DNA of 64,000 nucleotides from Flectonema sp. DT1601 (GCA_964019425.1 OZ025802.1:992001-1056000), one strand, 5' to 3'. Positions 38,267-48,776 are shown, counted from the first letter of the stretch. Notes: generated from the letters alone by a model not told the origin. Numbers and translations are program-made.

Positions 38267-38953
38267 AGAAAAACCCATCCGATTTGAATTAATTAAACAG
38301 AAAATGGTTTTTTTCTTTTTCTTTTTTGGTGTGTTTTTTGACTGAGAAACTCGATTATAGCTTATTGACATACTCCCCACCACCATCATCACCACCGACC
38401 GGAGAAAATGTAGCCTCTGACCAGTTGTATTTCCTTGGGAGTGGTGGTAGTAACAGTCTTCTTATTCTAGCCTGAGGATACTCTTTGAACAGTTAGCGTA
38501 TCGAATGGTTCACTTCGCTTTTTTTATGTTCTTTTAATTTGCCCCCCCGGGAGTTAGAAACATTTATTATAATGTAAAGTATTTACGTCAATCGCAGAGT
38601 GTATACCTACACTAACATTACCTTTAGTCACTGTATCTCAGAACTAATGTTAAATTATCGTTATGTTGTTTATGATACAAAACATTTGTATTTTACGTAC
38701 AAACTCGAACAGTTAACCCCCGGGAGGTTTTTTTTTTTTAAAGGACAAACTTTTTAAGGATTGCTTAGGATTCTGAGGGAAGTTTATTATTTTGGTTCGT
38801 TTTTGCAAATTGAATTGTTATTTAGTGAAGTGCTTTTATAATTTTTTTTTTTTTTTTTTTCTTTTTCCCATTTAAGACAAGAAAATGATAACGTGAGAGA
38901 ACATCATTCCGAAAGAGAAATAGCAATACTTTTTTTTACCAAGGGAGGGGGAG

Positions 38954-38984
<31 letters not shown>
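38267..38984. other. Intergenic stretch upstream of SF3B2
   Basis: It contains T runs, a pair of cccccggg-type motifs (about 38542 and 38718), and finally a T/C tract, an AG at 38875-38876 and a run of about 31 A directly before the SF3B2 ATG. No gene is seen. Confidence 0.6.
38875..38876 (+). promoter_or_regulatory. Putative trans-splice acceptor, SF3B2
   Basis: The AG follows a T run and ctttttcccattta. The leader would be 108 nt and contain the long A tract. Confidence 0.45.
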
Positions 38985-38985
<1 letters not shown>

Positions 38986-40445
38986 TGGTCAGCGCGGCAA
39001 CAAAACTCCGACGTCGAAAAGAAGGAGTTAAACGAAAGAAGAAACAAAGAGTAGAAACACCACTGATAACTGATATAAAAGAAGTACAGAACATCGAATT
39101 AGTGACAGTCGGAATTGATAAGGAAGACGAGGGGTATGAGACATACAAAAAAGTATTCTCTAAAATGCACCTAACGAACGACGATGAAACAGAAGGCAAA
39201 CCAAATAATGACAGTGACACGGATTCTTACGATGACATGAAAGTTAAAGAAGAAGAAGACACCAATGAAACAGCCACAGGTCCGAGTAAGAAAGCTAAAA
39301 GAGCAGCATCTCGATTAACAATCGCTCAGTTAAAACAATGTGTTTCTAATCCGAGAGTAGTTGAGCTCCACGATCGTAATGCAAATGATCCAAAATTACT
39401 AATACACCTGAAGGCATATCGTAATACTGTACCTGTTCCGAGTCATTGGTGTCAAAAACGTCGATACTTGTCAGTTAAAAGAGGACACACAAAACCCCCT
39501 TTTGAGCTTCCCCCATACATCGCAGCAACGGGTATCGCCCGAATCCGCGAGCAGTTCTTAAAAAGAGAAGAGTCGAGAAGAGACAGAGTGAAGTCGAGGG
39601 ATAAGTCACACGTCAAAATTGATAAAATTGACGTCGATTTCCACGTCCTTCACGACGCTTTTCACAAGCATCAAACAAAACCTCCGATGTCAGAGTACGG
39701 TGAGATATACTTCGAAGGTCGTGAGAAGGAAATTAAGAACAGAGCAGCGAAACCTGGACAGCTATCAGACCGTCTAAAAGAAGCCTTGGGAATCCCTGAA
39801 GGATATCCTCCTCCATGGCTTATTAATATGCAAAAGTTTGGTCCTCCTCCATCATACCCGAGTCTAAAGATTCCTGGACTAACTTCACCTCTACCTACTG
39901 GTGCTTCTTATGGATATCATGTAGGTGGGTGGGGGAAGATTCCAACTGATAGGGAAACTGGTCAGCCATTATTTGGTCACTTTGAAGTAGATGATGACAC
40001 TGACGCGAGAAAGCAAACATTCTGGGGAATAATGAAAGAAGATAGGTACGACACAGAGGAAGAGGTTTCTGATGAAGAAGGATCTTCTCAGGAAGAGGAC
40101 GAAGTTTCAACACCTCCACCGCCACCACCACCACCTCTGGAGACAACTCAACCGCCTGTTAACTTCACGGAAGAAGCACCAGAGTTAGTTGATTTGCATA
40201 AACACGCACCTGGTAGTGCTGTTGCAGGTGGTCCAGCAGGAAAAGTTCTTGATCAAGTCACAACAGCACCAAAAGGATTTCTAGGATCTACATACGGCTA
40301 TCGCCTTGGAGGTGACACTGAAGAAGCTCAGCCTGAAGAAAAACGCCCTGCGACTGAGGACCCGGCTGATCTCAAAAGACTTAAGAAGGATTCCGCACCT
40401 CCACCCCGCAAGGAGGCAAAACGCAAAAAAGAATTCAAATTCTAA
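38985..40445 (+). CDS. SF3B2: Splicing factor 3B subunit 2 (SAP145/Cus1)
   Basis: Component of the U2 snRNP SF3B complex that anchors U2 at the branch site. Residues about 110-330 carry the diagnostic series: LTIAQLKQ, DPKLLIHLKAYRNTVPVP, HWCQKRRYL, PPFELPPYI, LHDAFHKHQTKPP, PPPWLINMQKFGPPPSYP and LKIPGLTSPLP, then YGYHVGGWGKIP. The 486-residue protein is much shorter than human SF3B2 (about 895), mainly at the N-terminus, and nearer to yeast Cus1. The C-terminus is acidic, then Pro-rich, then Lys-rich. No intron is seen. Its presence fits a genome with real spliceosomal introns. Confidence 0.95.
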
Positions 40446-40643
40446 AAAATTAAAAAAAAAGTTGTTTTTTTTTTATCTGTTTGCGTTTTTATCAATTTAT
40501 TATTACCTCTTTAAAAATGAGAATTTCTTTTACTCGAAAATAGTGTACTCGTTCTACCATATTTGTAGTGTAGCACTTCAAGTTCTGGGTATTACATGCT
40601 TTCTGTAGAATTATTTTAATGTTATTTTTTTTTCTTCATTATT

Positions 40644-40645
40644 AG
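40644..40645 (+). promoter_or_regulatory. Putative trans-splice acceptor, myosin
   Basis: The AG follows tttttttcttcattatt, 30 nt before the ATG. A short upstream ATG-AAC-TGA lies in the leader. Confidence 0.5.
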
Positions 40646-40675
40646 GCCTTAACTGGCGCATGAACTGAACGACAT

Positions 40676-43600
40676 ATGGCACTCGAACCTGGAGCCATTT
40701 GTTATTATCATGATGCTGAAAAGTCTTGGATAAATGGACGAGTTGAAAGTTGGGATGGAAAGGTAGGATCAGCGAAACCAACTGATGGAGGAAAAGTTTC
40801 GAACAAACTCTCAGCAGATGATATTTTTATTATTCGTGAAGACTGTATCAACGAAGACGTACCTGATCTTCTTCACCTAACCCTACTACATGACAGTACT
40901 TTATTAGCTTGTCTCAGAGTTAGATATTTTAAAGACTTAATCTACACCAACATCGGTGCTATTGTGGTTGCTATAAATCCTTTTAACTTTAAAATACCAT
41001 ATTACATGGACGATAAAATGCCTGAATACCTTGCTGAGGGTGACAGAATCGAACGTAACATCCCTCACTCCTGGGCTCAGGCACATAATACGTATTGGGA
41101 AATGGTTAATAATAAAGGAAATCAAACTATTTTAGTTTCGGGTGAATCTGGTGCTGGTAAGACCGAAGCAAGTAAAATTGTATTTAAATATCTTGCAGCT
41201 GTTTGTTGTAAGTCTGGAACAACTATTCAAAAAGAAGCAGGAACATCAATTGGTGGCAGAATTAACAAAGCCTCTCCTCTGCTAGAAGCATTCGGTAATG
41301 CAAAGACTATTCGAAATGACAACAGTTCGAGATTTGGTAAGTTTATGAGAGTCAAGTTCTCGAGTGATGGATTCTTAGTAGGCGCTCATATAACAAAATA
41401 TCTTTTGGAAAAATCGAGAATTGTAACTGCAATGCCTGGGGAACGTCTTTATCATTCTTTTTATCTATTGTGTAGAGGACAGCCACACGAGTTTAAAGAT
41501 CAAGATTTCTTATCATTGAAATCAGGAAATACCACCAACAACAAAGACTTCGACACTCCTGAAGAATACTCAGAAGTCATCTCAAGTATGACAACTATCG
41601 GATTAGTAGACGACCATCAACAAGCCATTTGGAATACATTAGCTGGGGCTATGCATCTGTTGAACTTAAAATTTGACAAAGACGGAGAAGGATCAGTAAT
41701 ATCACAATCAACACTACCAAGTCTGTCATTGTGTTTAAAGAAATGGGGAATTGACGACGGAGAAAACTTTAAAAATGAATTATCAACCACAGCAATGGAC
41801 CTCATGGGTCAAACAATAGTAAAGCACCTCAGAGTAGTTCAAGCTGTTGATGGCAGGGATGCGTTATGTAAAGCGTTGTATGATAGTTTGTTTTCACTCC
41901 TAATCACTCAATGTAATGATATGCTTGATTCTGATTCTGATGGTACTTGGATTGGTCTTTTGGATATTTTTGGATTCGAAGACTTCGACGTAAACTCTTT
42001 TGAACAACTTTGTATCAATCTCGCTAATGAGACCCTTCAACATCATTATAACTCTTACATCTTTGAAAAAGACATGGAAGAATGCAAGTCTGAAGGAATC
42101 GATGTCACTGCAGTAGTGTTCCCTGACAACACCGAATGCTTAAAAATGATTTCAGCCAGAGGCGGCATCATATCACTCCTTGACAATCAATGTGCTATAG
42201 GTTCTGGTACGGATGAACTATTCCTTTCGTCTGTTGAGGAGCAGCATTCGGGAAATTTGTTTTTCGCAAAGAAAAGATTATCAAAAGATTCTTTTATAAT
42301 CCACCACTATGCAGGATCAGTTGCATACACGGTAACTGGATTTCTCATGAAGAATCGCGACACTTTGAAAGACGCGTGGAAAACCCAACTTCGGAATTCA
42401 AACTGCTCCTTTATAAAAGAACTGCTACCCGCTCCAACTGGTCCAGGGACGAAGATGTCAGCAGGTGGATTCTTTAAATCACAATTAGGTGATCTAATGG
42501 AGCTTATTAACAGCACAAATCCCCATTGGATTCGATGCGTGAAACCACATCCGGCGAAAAAACCAAAAATGATGAGCGGCATTGAAACCATGAAACAACT
42601 GGCATCTGCGGGAGTTCTCGGAACGGTAAAAATTCGTAAAGCAGGTTACCCCGTTAGAATAGCATTTGAAGAATTCAGATATAGATACGCCATCATATTA
42701 AAAAGTTCATCCTCGAACGTTGACACGTCGACTCATGTAACTGCTTGTAGTTCATTACTCAAAATAGCATCACTCAGTTCAACTGATGCACAGGTAGGAT
42801 CTACTCGTGTGTTCCTTAAGTCTGATGCCTACGTCAAGATGGAATCTCTAAAAAAAGAAGTTTTAAATAAGTTTTCTGAAATCGTGCAAGCATACAGTCG
42901 TGGTTTGTACGCCTTACATGCCAAGGTCAGGCCGAAGATTATGGCGGGAAGCCAAGATTTGTTAGCTAAGATGAGAAAGTCTCAAAAGAAACTGACGGAT
43001 TGGAAAAAGAAGGAGGCTACTGAACGACTTGAAAACATCGATGAAGAATCAAAAGAGTGGAGTGAGCTTCGGTCAGAATACGAGTACTTTGTTAATACCA
43101 CAGTAGCTGAAATCATAGCTGCTGAAAAACAACGACTTTGGGAAGAATCGGAACGTCTCCGAATCGAAGAAGAAGAACGCGCTCGAATTCAAGCTGACAA
43201 AGACCGCCGCGCTGCAGCCATCGCCAAACGCAAAGCTGACCGAGAACGGATGCGATCTGAACAAAAACAACAAGAAGCAGACTTATTAGCTGCCGTAACT
43301 CAACTAAAGAAAGACAAACTCGCTGCCGTCGAGAGGGAAGTAGTTGAAATAAAAAGAAAAGTTAAGATTTCAGAAGAAGCTGAACTAAAGAAAGCTGCAG
43401 CCGCAAGAAAGAATCACGAGCACAAGATGACAATAACAAAAGAAAAATCAGATGCTGTGAGGGCGAGAAGAGATCAAAAACAAAGAGAAGACCAACTCTA
43501 CCAAACAGAGTTAGCAACTGAGACATTTGAAAAAGAGAAATGGGCTGAACTCCTAACAACAAGAACACACATGACATCTGAACACAAGGCTTTCGTTAAG

Positions 43601-44278
43601 GGAATCGAATCATCTCTCCGTCACTCTGATGGTAAGGCGCGTGTCAAAGCACAAGAACAACGATTTACGAGATTAACTGAAGTCAGACAATCAGAAGAGC
43701 TAAAGAGAGATTTCCTTCGAGAAATTGAAAAGAAAAGACAACACGATGAAGTGATAGATAGAAGACGTATTGATCGAATAGCCAAGACTGATCAACATCG
43801 ACAAGTCAAAGCATTCGAAAACAAAATGAAAGAAGCCTACTACAGCTTTGAACAAGAACAACAATCAACACGTGATGAGTGGTCTCGTCTCGTCGATAAG
43901 GAAAAACGTCGCAAACGAGAACGTCAATTCAAAGAAAAGTCTGATTTACGAGAGGAAGGAAAAATTCTCAAAAACGTGGAAGTCACAATTGAGAGGTCAC
44001 TCGCTCTTCAAAACATGGAAGAGAAAAGGAATATTGAACGATCTCGATTTCAACACAACCGATCAAAGAGTGAGGGTCGTAGAGTTGGTGGTACTCGCAC
44101 TAGTGATGTGGTTACTAAAAAGGTTACTTCGATTGATCCATTCCTCCATCAGAGACTAATGGGTTCACCAAAAACTGCATCAGCAGGAACCTTAAACGAC
44201 TTGGCCTGCAGAGCAGGTCTTGGAGACATGCAACTCGGTAACGAAAATTGCAGAACAAGTCTACACTGGTCACCCTGA
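40676..44278 (+). CDS. Unconventional myosin heavy chain
   Basis: Actin-based motor of 1200 residues in one exon. An SH3-like N-terminus leads to a motor with GESGAGKTEASK near residue 156, switch I NDNSSRFGKF, switch II and relay DIFGFEDFDVNSFEQLCINLANE, and the actin-binding HWIRCVKPHP, ending near residue 725. Residues about 760-1100 are a long Glu/Lys/Arg-rich helix, either coiled coil or a single alpha-helix. The extreme C-terminus is short and non-helical. I see no FERM, MyTH4 or WW domain and no clear IQ motif, so the class is not assigned. Euglenozoan-specific classes XIII and XXI are candidates to compare. Confidence 0.95.
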   Translation: MALEPGAICYYHDAEKSWINGRVESWDGKVGSAKPTDGGKVSNKLSADDIFIIREDCINEDVPDLLHLTLLHDSTLLACLRVRYFKDLIYTNIGAIVVAINPFNFKIPYYMDDKMPEYLAEGDRIERNIPHSWAQAHNTYWEMVNNKGNQTILVSGESGAGKTEASKIVFKYLAAVCCKSGTTIQKEAGTSIGGRINKASPLLEAFGNAKTIRNDNSSRFGKFMRVKFSSDGFLVGAHITKYLLEKSRIVTAMPGERLYHSFYLLCRGQPHEFKDQDFLSLKSGNTTNNKDFDTPEEYSEVISSMTTIGLVDDHQQAIWNTLAGAMHLLNLKFDKDGEGSVISQSTLPSLSLCLKKWGIDDGENFKNELSTTAMDLMGQTIVKHLRVVQAVDGRDALCKALYDSLFSLLITQCNDMLDSDSDGTWIGLLDIFGFEDFDVNSFEQLCINLANETLQHHYNSYIFEKDMEECKSEGIDVTAVVFPDNTECLKMISARGGIISLLDNQCAIGSGTDELFLSSVEEQHSGNLFFAKKRLSKDSFIIHHYAGSVAYTVTGFLMKNRDTLKDAWKTQLRNSNCSFIKELLPAPTGPGTKMSAGGFFKSQLGDLMELINSTNPHWIRCVKPHPAKKPKMMSGIETMKQLASAGVLGTVKIRKAGYPVRIAFEEFRYRYAIILKSSSSNVDTSTHVTACSSLLKIASLSSTDAQVGSTRVFLKSDAYVKMESLKKEVLNKFSEIVQAYSRGLYALHAKVRPKIMAGSQDLLAKMRKSQKKLTDWKKKEATERLENIDEESKEWSELRSEYEYFVNTTVAEIIAAEKQRLWEESERLRIEEEERARIQADKDRRAAAIAKRKADRERMRSEQKQQEADLLAAVTQLKKDKLAAVEREVVEIKRKVKISEEAELKKAAAARKNHEHKMTITKEKSDAVRARRDQKQREDQLYQTELATETFEKEKWAELLTTRTHMTSEHKAFVKGIESSLRHSDGKARVKAQEQRFTRLTEVRQSEELKRDFLREIEKKRQHDEVIDRRRIDRIAKTDQHRQVKAFENKMKEAYYSFEQEQQSTRDEWSRLVDKEKRRKRERQFKEKSDLREEGKILKNVEVTIERSLALQNMEEKRNIERSRFQHNRSKSEGRRVGGTRTSDVVTKKVTSIDPFLHQRLMGSPKTASAGTLNDLACRAGLGDMQLGNENCRTSLHWSP

Positions 44279-44296
44279 TGGTTATGATTACTTGTG

Positions 44297-44329
<33 letters not shown>

Positions 44330-44601
44330 GTTGTTGTTCTTTCTTTCTTTCTATAAAATCTCTTTTCTGTATTTCTCGGATTAGACGACCTGCGTACTTC
44401 AGATTGTATTGTACCTTTTCATTATTTTATTTGTTTTTGTTCTATGATGGTGATGATCGTAAAACGCAATTATTATTTACTTCACTCTCTCTCTCTCTGT
44501 TCATATTCAGGTCACAAGAAATAATGCAGACGGGGTCCAACAATCTTACTCCTATATGAGTAAATTACGTTTCTTGTTTTAGGTAAACAGAATTAGTAAC
44601 A
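44279..44601. other. Intergenic stretch
   Basis: It holds a T run of about 27 bases just after the myosin stop, CTTT and CT microsatellites, and a T-rich tract ending in an AG at 44582. No gene is seen. Confidence 0.6.
44581..44582 (+). promoter_or_regulatory. Putative trans-splice acceptor, 44602 gene
   Basis: The AG follows acgtttcttgtttt, 19 nt before the ATG. Confidence 0.55.
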
Positions 44602-45090
44602 ATGCCGAACCGTAAACAACGTGAGTCTAGTTCTAGTAGTGATTCATCAGTGTCTATGAGTTCAGATAATAACAGCAGCAGTATCAGTAGTGAAGGTGAC
44701 AGTAGTAGTGATGGACGTTACGAATCTAATTCCGATAGCTCTACAGCGTCATCTGAAATATCGACTCCCGTAAAACGCAAACCGGCTCGGAAAGCTCCCC
44801 GAAAACCTGCTTTGAAAACAGCTTCTCGAAAACCCGCAGTTAAGAGAGCTCCAAAACCGTCGAAAAAACGAACCACAAGAGCGACGATAGTACGACGATT
44901 CGGAAACAAGATCACGAGGACTCAACGACTTGAAGGTCCGAATGTTGCGTTGCAATCTCTGAAACAATCTGCTTGTAAACGTTGGGGTGAAGACTGGCTT
45001 TCTACTTCAGCTACTAAGTCACTTGTCATTTCTGTATTCTCACCGTTGGGAGTGGAACCAAAACTTGATTCATATTTTAAAAAGAAATAA
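44602..45090 (+). CDS. Ser-rich / basic small protein, probably nuclear
   Basis: The protein has 162 residues and three parts. A Ser/Asp/Glu-rich N-terminal third (likely CK2-type phosphosites) is followed by a Lys/Arg/Pro/Ala stretch (KRKPARKAPRKPALK) resembling histone H1 tails or nucleic-acid-binding tails. The C-terminal 60 residues are more ordered, with a TQRLEGPNVALQSL segment and the end LDSYFKKK. A chromatin or RNA-associated role is a guess from composition only. No family is recognised. Confidence 0.7.
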   Translation: MPNRKQRESSSSSDSSVSMSSDNNSSSISSEGDSSSDGRYESNSDSSTASSEISTPVKRKPARKAPRKPALKTASRKPAVKRAPKPSKKRTTRATIVRRFGNKITRTQRLEGPNVALQSLKQSACKRWGEDWLSTSATKSLVISVFSPLGVEPKLDSYFKKK

Positions 45091-45323
45091 CACAACGATC
45101 GAAATATTTTTATTTATTTTATTTTATTCTTTGCAGTTGTTGTGCTTTTTGGAAGCAACCACCATCTCTCATTATTCTTAGTACTGTCTTTTTGTATTGT
45201 TATGCTGACCTTATTGTCTTATTTTTCTCATATACATTTCAGTAAGACTCTTAAAATGATGTAGCTTAATGTAAAGCTGATATTCTGTTAATTGTGATTT
45301 TTTTTTATATATTATTTTGTTGT

Positions 45324-45325
45324 AG
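45324..45325 (+). promoter_or_regulatory. Putative trans-splice acceptor, HAD phosphatase
   Basis: The AG follows attattttgttgt, 34 nt before the ATG. Another AG lies 3 nt downstream. Confidence 0.5.
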
Positions 45326-45359
45326 CAGGTGTTTTGTTACCTTTTTTATTGTTTAATTA

Positions 45360-46283
45360 ATGATGAGTAAAAAGAGTTTGAGGATAACTGAAAACAATGT
45401 TGGGATACTCTCAAAGTATAAAGTAATTGTATTTGATTGCGATGGGGTTGTTTGGATTCATGAAGAACCGATTGCTGGAAGTGTGCAGGCGATTAATAAT
45501 TTGAAATCCGTTGGAGTCAAGAGACATTTCGTCACTAATCTATCAGCAAGCAAGAGGGAAGACTTGCAAAAGAAATTTATAAATCTTGGTTATAATGTTG
45601 AGATTGAAGACATTTCGACATCTGCTTCGGCAACAGCTTCAATAATGATAAAAAATGGTTTCAGGGGTAAAACTGCTTACATAGTAGGAGAGCCTGGCCT
45701 AGCCGCAGAACTGGAAGCTGTTGGTATACATACTTGTGGACATGAAAAAGACGTAAATCTACCCAAAGTTAATCACCATCAATTCTTAGAAGAGAAACTA
45801 TCACCAGAGAATGTTGATGCGGTTGTCGTTGGTATGGATTGGGGATCGTCATACAGAAAAATAGCAAAGGCTGCTATTTATGTTCAAAAAGGAGCTACTT
45901 TTTATGCAACGAACAGCGATAGGAGCAGCCCAACAACTTCAGGATTGGCGCTTCCAGCAGCGGGATCTCTGTCAACTATTCCGATATCAATTATTTCTCG
46001 AACTGAACCAATTTTAGTTGGAAAACCAACCCCTCAAATCTTACTGGACATTATGTCTTCAAATAATTATGATCCTTCTTCTGTCTTGATGGTTGGTGAC
46101 CGTCTCGACACAGATATATTATTTGGGATATCTTCTGGTGTCGACACCCTGTTAGTACTTTCAGGTAACACTAAGGTAGAACACCTGCTTGATACTCCGT
46201 TAGAAAAACAACCAACATTCGTGTCAGATTCAATTGATATTTTCAATAAAATGATTTCGAAAAAATCTGCTGCAAAACTCTAA
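45360..46283 (+). CDS. HAD-family phosphatase, phosphoglycolate/4-nitrophenyl phosphatase type
   Basis: A 307-residue protein of the HAD superfamily with a type II cap. Motif I is VFDCDGVVW, with the nucleophile Asp26 and acid/base Asp28. Motif II is FVTNLSAS. VVVGMDW lies in the cap, VGKPTP gives the motif III Lys, and motif IV is VGDRLDTDILFG. This order matches eukaryotic phosphoglycolate phosphatase (PGP) and related p-nitrophenyl phosphatases, which hydrolyse small phospho-metabolites such as 2-phosphoglycolate or glycerol 3-phosphate. No targeting signal is obvious. Two consecutive ATGs open the frame. Confidence 0.9.
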   Translation: MMSKKSLRITENNVGILSKYKVIVFDCDGVVWIHEEPIAGSVQAINNLKSVGVKRHFVTNLSASKREDLQKKFINLGYNVEIEDISTSASATASIMIKNGFRGKTAYIVGEPGLAAELEAVGIHTCGHEKDVNLPKVNHHQFLEEKLSPENVDAVVVGMDWGSSYRKIAKAAIYVQKGATFYATNSDRSSPTTSGLALPAAGSLSTIPISIISRTEPILVGKPTPQILLDIMSSNNYDPSSVLMVGDRLDTDILFGISSGVDTLLVLSGNTKVEHLLDTPLEKQPTFVSDSIDIFNKMISKKSAAKL

Positions 46284-46410
46284 TCTATCTTCGTTATTGC
46301 GGTATGAGATTTTGAACATACAAAAAAAAAAAAAGAAGTGATTTTTAAGGTTTTTTTTTTTTTTTTATTTAAATGATCACAAGCATCGTAAATTAACTTC
46401 ACTTCTCACC

Positions 46411-46412
46411 AG
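46411..46412 (+). promoter_or_regulatory. Putative trans-splice acceptor, 46465 gene
   Basis: The AG follows aacttcacttctcacc, 52 nt before the ATG. A second AG at 46421-46422 follows tgctctc. Confidence 0.5.
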
Positions 46413-46464
46413 CTGCTCTCAGCAAAGACATGATCGCAAACTAACTAACAAAACAAACAAACTA

Positions 46465-48666
46465 ATGGAACAAAAACAACACTCTCTGGGGACTCAGTGG
46501 TTAGAATCAAATGCAATGATTAATGCAAATGAACTTTTAACTTTCAACTTTGACGTGTCAGGGATGACAGATGTCATCAGGAGATTGATATCAACGGTAC
46601 TCTCGAGTAGTAAATCAACTGAAAAGGCGATGGCAGAGACTGTTAAATGCCAAAGGCTTCTTGGAGAAATGAAACATTCTGTTTTTCAGGCTGAAGAGAA
46701 ATGTAGACAACTAGAAGAGGAAGTAGAAAAAGCAAAACAAGAAATTAATGTGATCGCTGAAAGAAAGGTAAACATTAGTGATTTCAAAGGACTTCAGGAA
46801 CTCTTCGCCTCCCAAACGGAGGAGATTAAAAATGAACAGGCTCGTCTCGAGGCTTCCAAACTAGATTGTGATGGACCCCAATTAGAGAGCGATTGCCGTA
46901 AGTACTCATTGGATACAATAAAGTCTTTCTACACTGCTCGTAATAAAGAAACACGATCGTGGGTTGAGCGTAAGATAGATACACTCCAACAAGGTATCCA
47001 ACAAAGTACTGATGAACGTTTTGCCGGAATCGACAGCGATATTCGTCAAACATCAGTATTGGCGAGTGAGAGATTAGATTTCGCGAAGATGGAATTAGAA
47101 AAACATCTTCGTCTCCACGACAATACAATTTTTGACTTTTCAGTTAAAATATCATCACTAGTCAGAAAGGTTCACTCTGTAGAATCTGATATCGACTCAC
47201 AAGTATCAAACTGTCGTATCCTCACTTTACACAGCCTGACTGAAATCAGACTACTATCTGCATGCTTTGGTACAACTTATGAAACACTTCGGCATCAAAT
47301 GGGATCAAGTTGTGAGGGAATATCAATAGCAGATGTTAAACTTGGTAAATCATTCCTTGAAAGTGACATTCAAAGACTTCATAATCGATTGTCTTCATGG
47401 GAAAAGGTGTACGAACACCCAAAACATTGCAGTACCTTACTCACAGAGGCTCCTGATTTTGTTGCATGGAATTCAGTTCAACAACAACTCCATGAGATCA
47501 TCGAAAGCAAAGATAGACAAGACACAGAAGACTACTGGTCATTTCAAAGGTCTGAAGCAGAAGAATCCGAAAGACAAAAACTATCTGCGACGAATGACGA
47601 AATCGTCCTTCATTTTCTACAGGGTATTTACTTTTTATTTTATTTTTTTCCCTCTTTTTTTTTTTTTTTTTTTTTGGAAAATAAAAAATTCCCCCTCCAA
47701 AAAAAAAAAAAACAAACAGGCAAACTGTTCACTGAATTCCGAACAATGACTGAGAAAACAGTCAGCACAATAGTGGGCCACGCAATGGAAGATATAAATG
47801 AAGATCTCAGTCAGGAAACCCAAGGCATCGTCAAAGATTTAAAAACAAAAATAACAAGTCACAGATGTGTTGAACTCATTCAAGAACACGTTGGCGATCC
47901 GTTTGCTAAAGAGAAAAGTTCTGTTAAGGGAAAACTAGACCACATTGAGCAACAAAAAGTCAGCATTTCTCAAGTACATGAAATGCTTCGTGATAAAGCT
48001 GATGTTTCTGTATTGCAGACTAAGGCTGATAGATCAACGTTGATCGAGATGTTTGAGTTTGTAAACAGCAAGATTGGAATAGAAACGAGTGATGACGTCG
48101 TTAAAAAGAAAATTCGAACCATCAGTAATCGATTAGACGAGATCCAACGAACCAAACTAGACAAAAGCAACCCGCAGTTAATGGCAATATTCACAATGGT
48201 TTCTGGTAACGGCGATCAACTATTTCAAACTCCAGCAGCACCTGCTATAAGTAAAGGTCAAAAAGGGATATTTGGAGGCAACAACACGATGCCTGCATCC
48301 TTGGGAAGACGTGAATCTATTGGCGCGTTTGGTTCAGGAAACTTAAGCCAGACAACAGAAACATGTCTGTCATGCAGCAATCAGACTCCTGAACCGAGTA
48401 ATATAGAAACAGTTGTTGACAACAGAGAGTTGGAGAAACAACAAGCGCAAGACCAGTTGCATATAAGGCAAATGACGCAGTCAACAAACAGAGAAATCAT
48501 ACATCGGAAAGATAAACGTATTCTTCAACCTCCAATTGATATTAACGAATACATTACGAATATGACTTCCTCTCATCCTGCAATTACACCTGCTCCACCT
48601 GCCTCGACAACACCGTCGGTATCTGGAAGTGGTATTGATCCAAGAAGGTATATTGGTAATACATAA
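46465..48666 (+). CDS. Coiled-coil protein, unknown function
   Basis: Exons 46465-47623 and 47720-48666 give 701 residues. Most of the protein is predicted helix with heptad-like spacing (for example CRQLEEEVEKAKQEINVIAER), and it includes a repeated KADVSVLQTKAD/KADRSTL type segment. The C-terminal 150 residues are low-complexity and Pro/Ser/Thr-rich. The intron is a multiple of three and stop-free, so unspliced RNA would still encode a protein with a Phe/Lys-rich insert. Such layouts are common in flagellar or cytoskeletal proteins, but no named family is recognised. Confidence 0.8.
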   Translation: MEQKQHSLGTQWLESNAMINANELLTFNFDVSGMTDVIRRLISTVLSSSKSTEKAMAETVKCQRLLGEMKHSVFQAEEKCRQLEEEVEKAKQEINVIAERKVNISDFKGLQELFASQTEEIKNEQARLEASKLDCDGPQLESDCRKYSLDTIKSFYTARNKETRSWVERKIDTLQQGIQQSTDERFAGIDSDIRQTSVLASERLDFAKMELEKHLRLHDNTIFDFSVKISSLVRKVHSVESDIDSQVSNCRILTLHSLTEIRLLSACFGTTYETLRHQMGSSCEGISIADVKLGKSFLESDIQRLHNRLSSWEKVYEHPKHCSTLLTEAPDFVAWNSVQQQLHEIIESKDRQDTEDYWSFQRSEAEESERQKLSATNDEIVLHFLQGIYFLFYFFPSFFFFFFLENKKFPLQKKKKQTGKLFTEFRTMTEKTVSTIVGHAMEDINEDLSQETQGIVKDLKTKITSHRCVELIQEHVGDPFAKEKSSVKGKLDHIEQQKVSISQVHEMLRDKADVSVLQTKADRSTLIEMFEFVNSKIGIETSDDVVKKKIRTISNRLDEIQRTKLDKSNPQLMAIFTMVSGNGDQLFQTPAAPAISKGQKGIFGGNNTMPASLGRRESIGAFGSGNLSQTTETCLSCSNQTPEPSNIETVVDNRELEKQQAQDQLHIRQMTQSTNREIIHRKDKRILQPPIDINEYITNMTSSHPAITPAPPASTTPSVSGSGIDPRRYIGNT
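47624..47719 (+). other. Intron of the 46465 gene (96 nt, open)
   Basis: Phase 1, gtattt to aaacaaacag. A run of about 22 T in the first half faces a run of about 14 A in the second. The translation of the intron is homopolymer-like (FFFFFF, KKKK), which argues that it is removed. Confidence 0.8.
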
Positions 48667-48752
48667 CCGATTTCTGTCAGGTTATAAATTAGTATTTACG
48701 TTTCTATTAAAAAAAAAAGAATGTAGTTTTTACATCCCCCGCACTCATTCAC

Positions 48753-48754
48753 AG
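48753..48754 (+). promoter_or_regulatory. Putative trans-splice acceptor, 48777 gene
   Basis: The AG follows catcccccgcactcattcac, 22 nt before the ATG. Confidence 0.55.
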
Positions 48755-48776
48755 AGTAAATGCGAATCAAAATAAA

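Noticed and set aside
44248-44559. Frame of 103 codons after myosin
   Set aside because: Mostly a T run read as poly-Phe.
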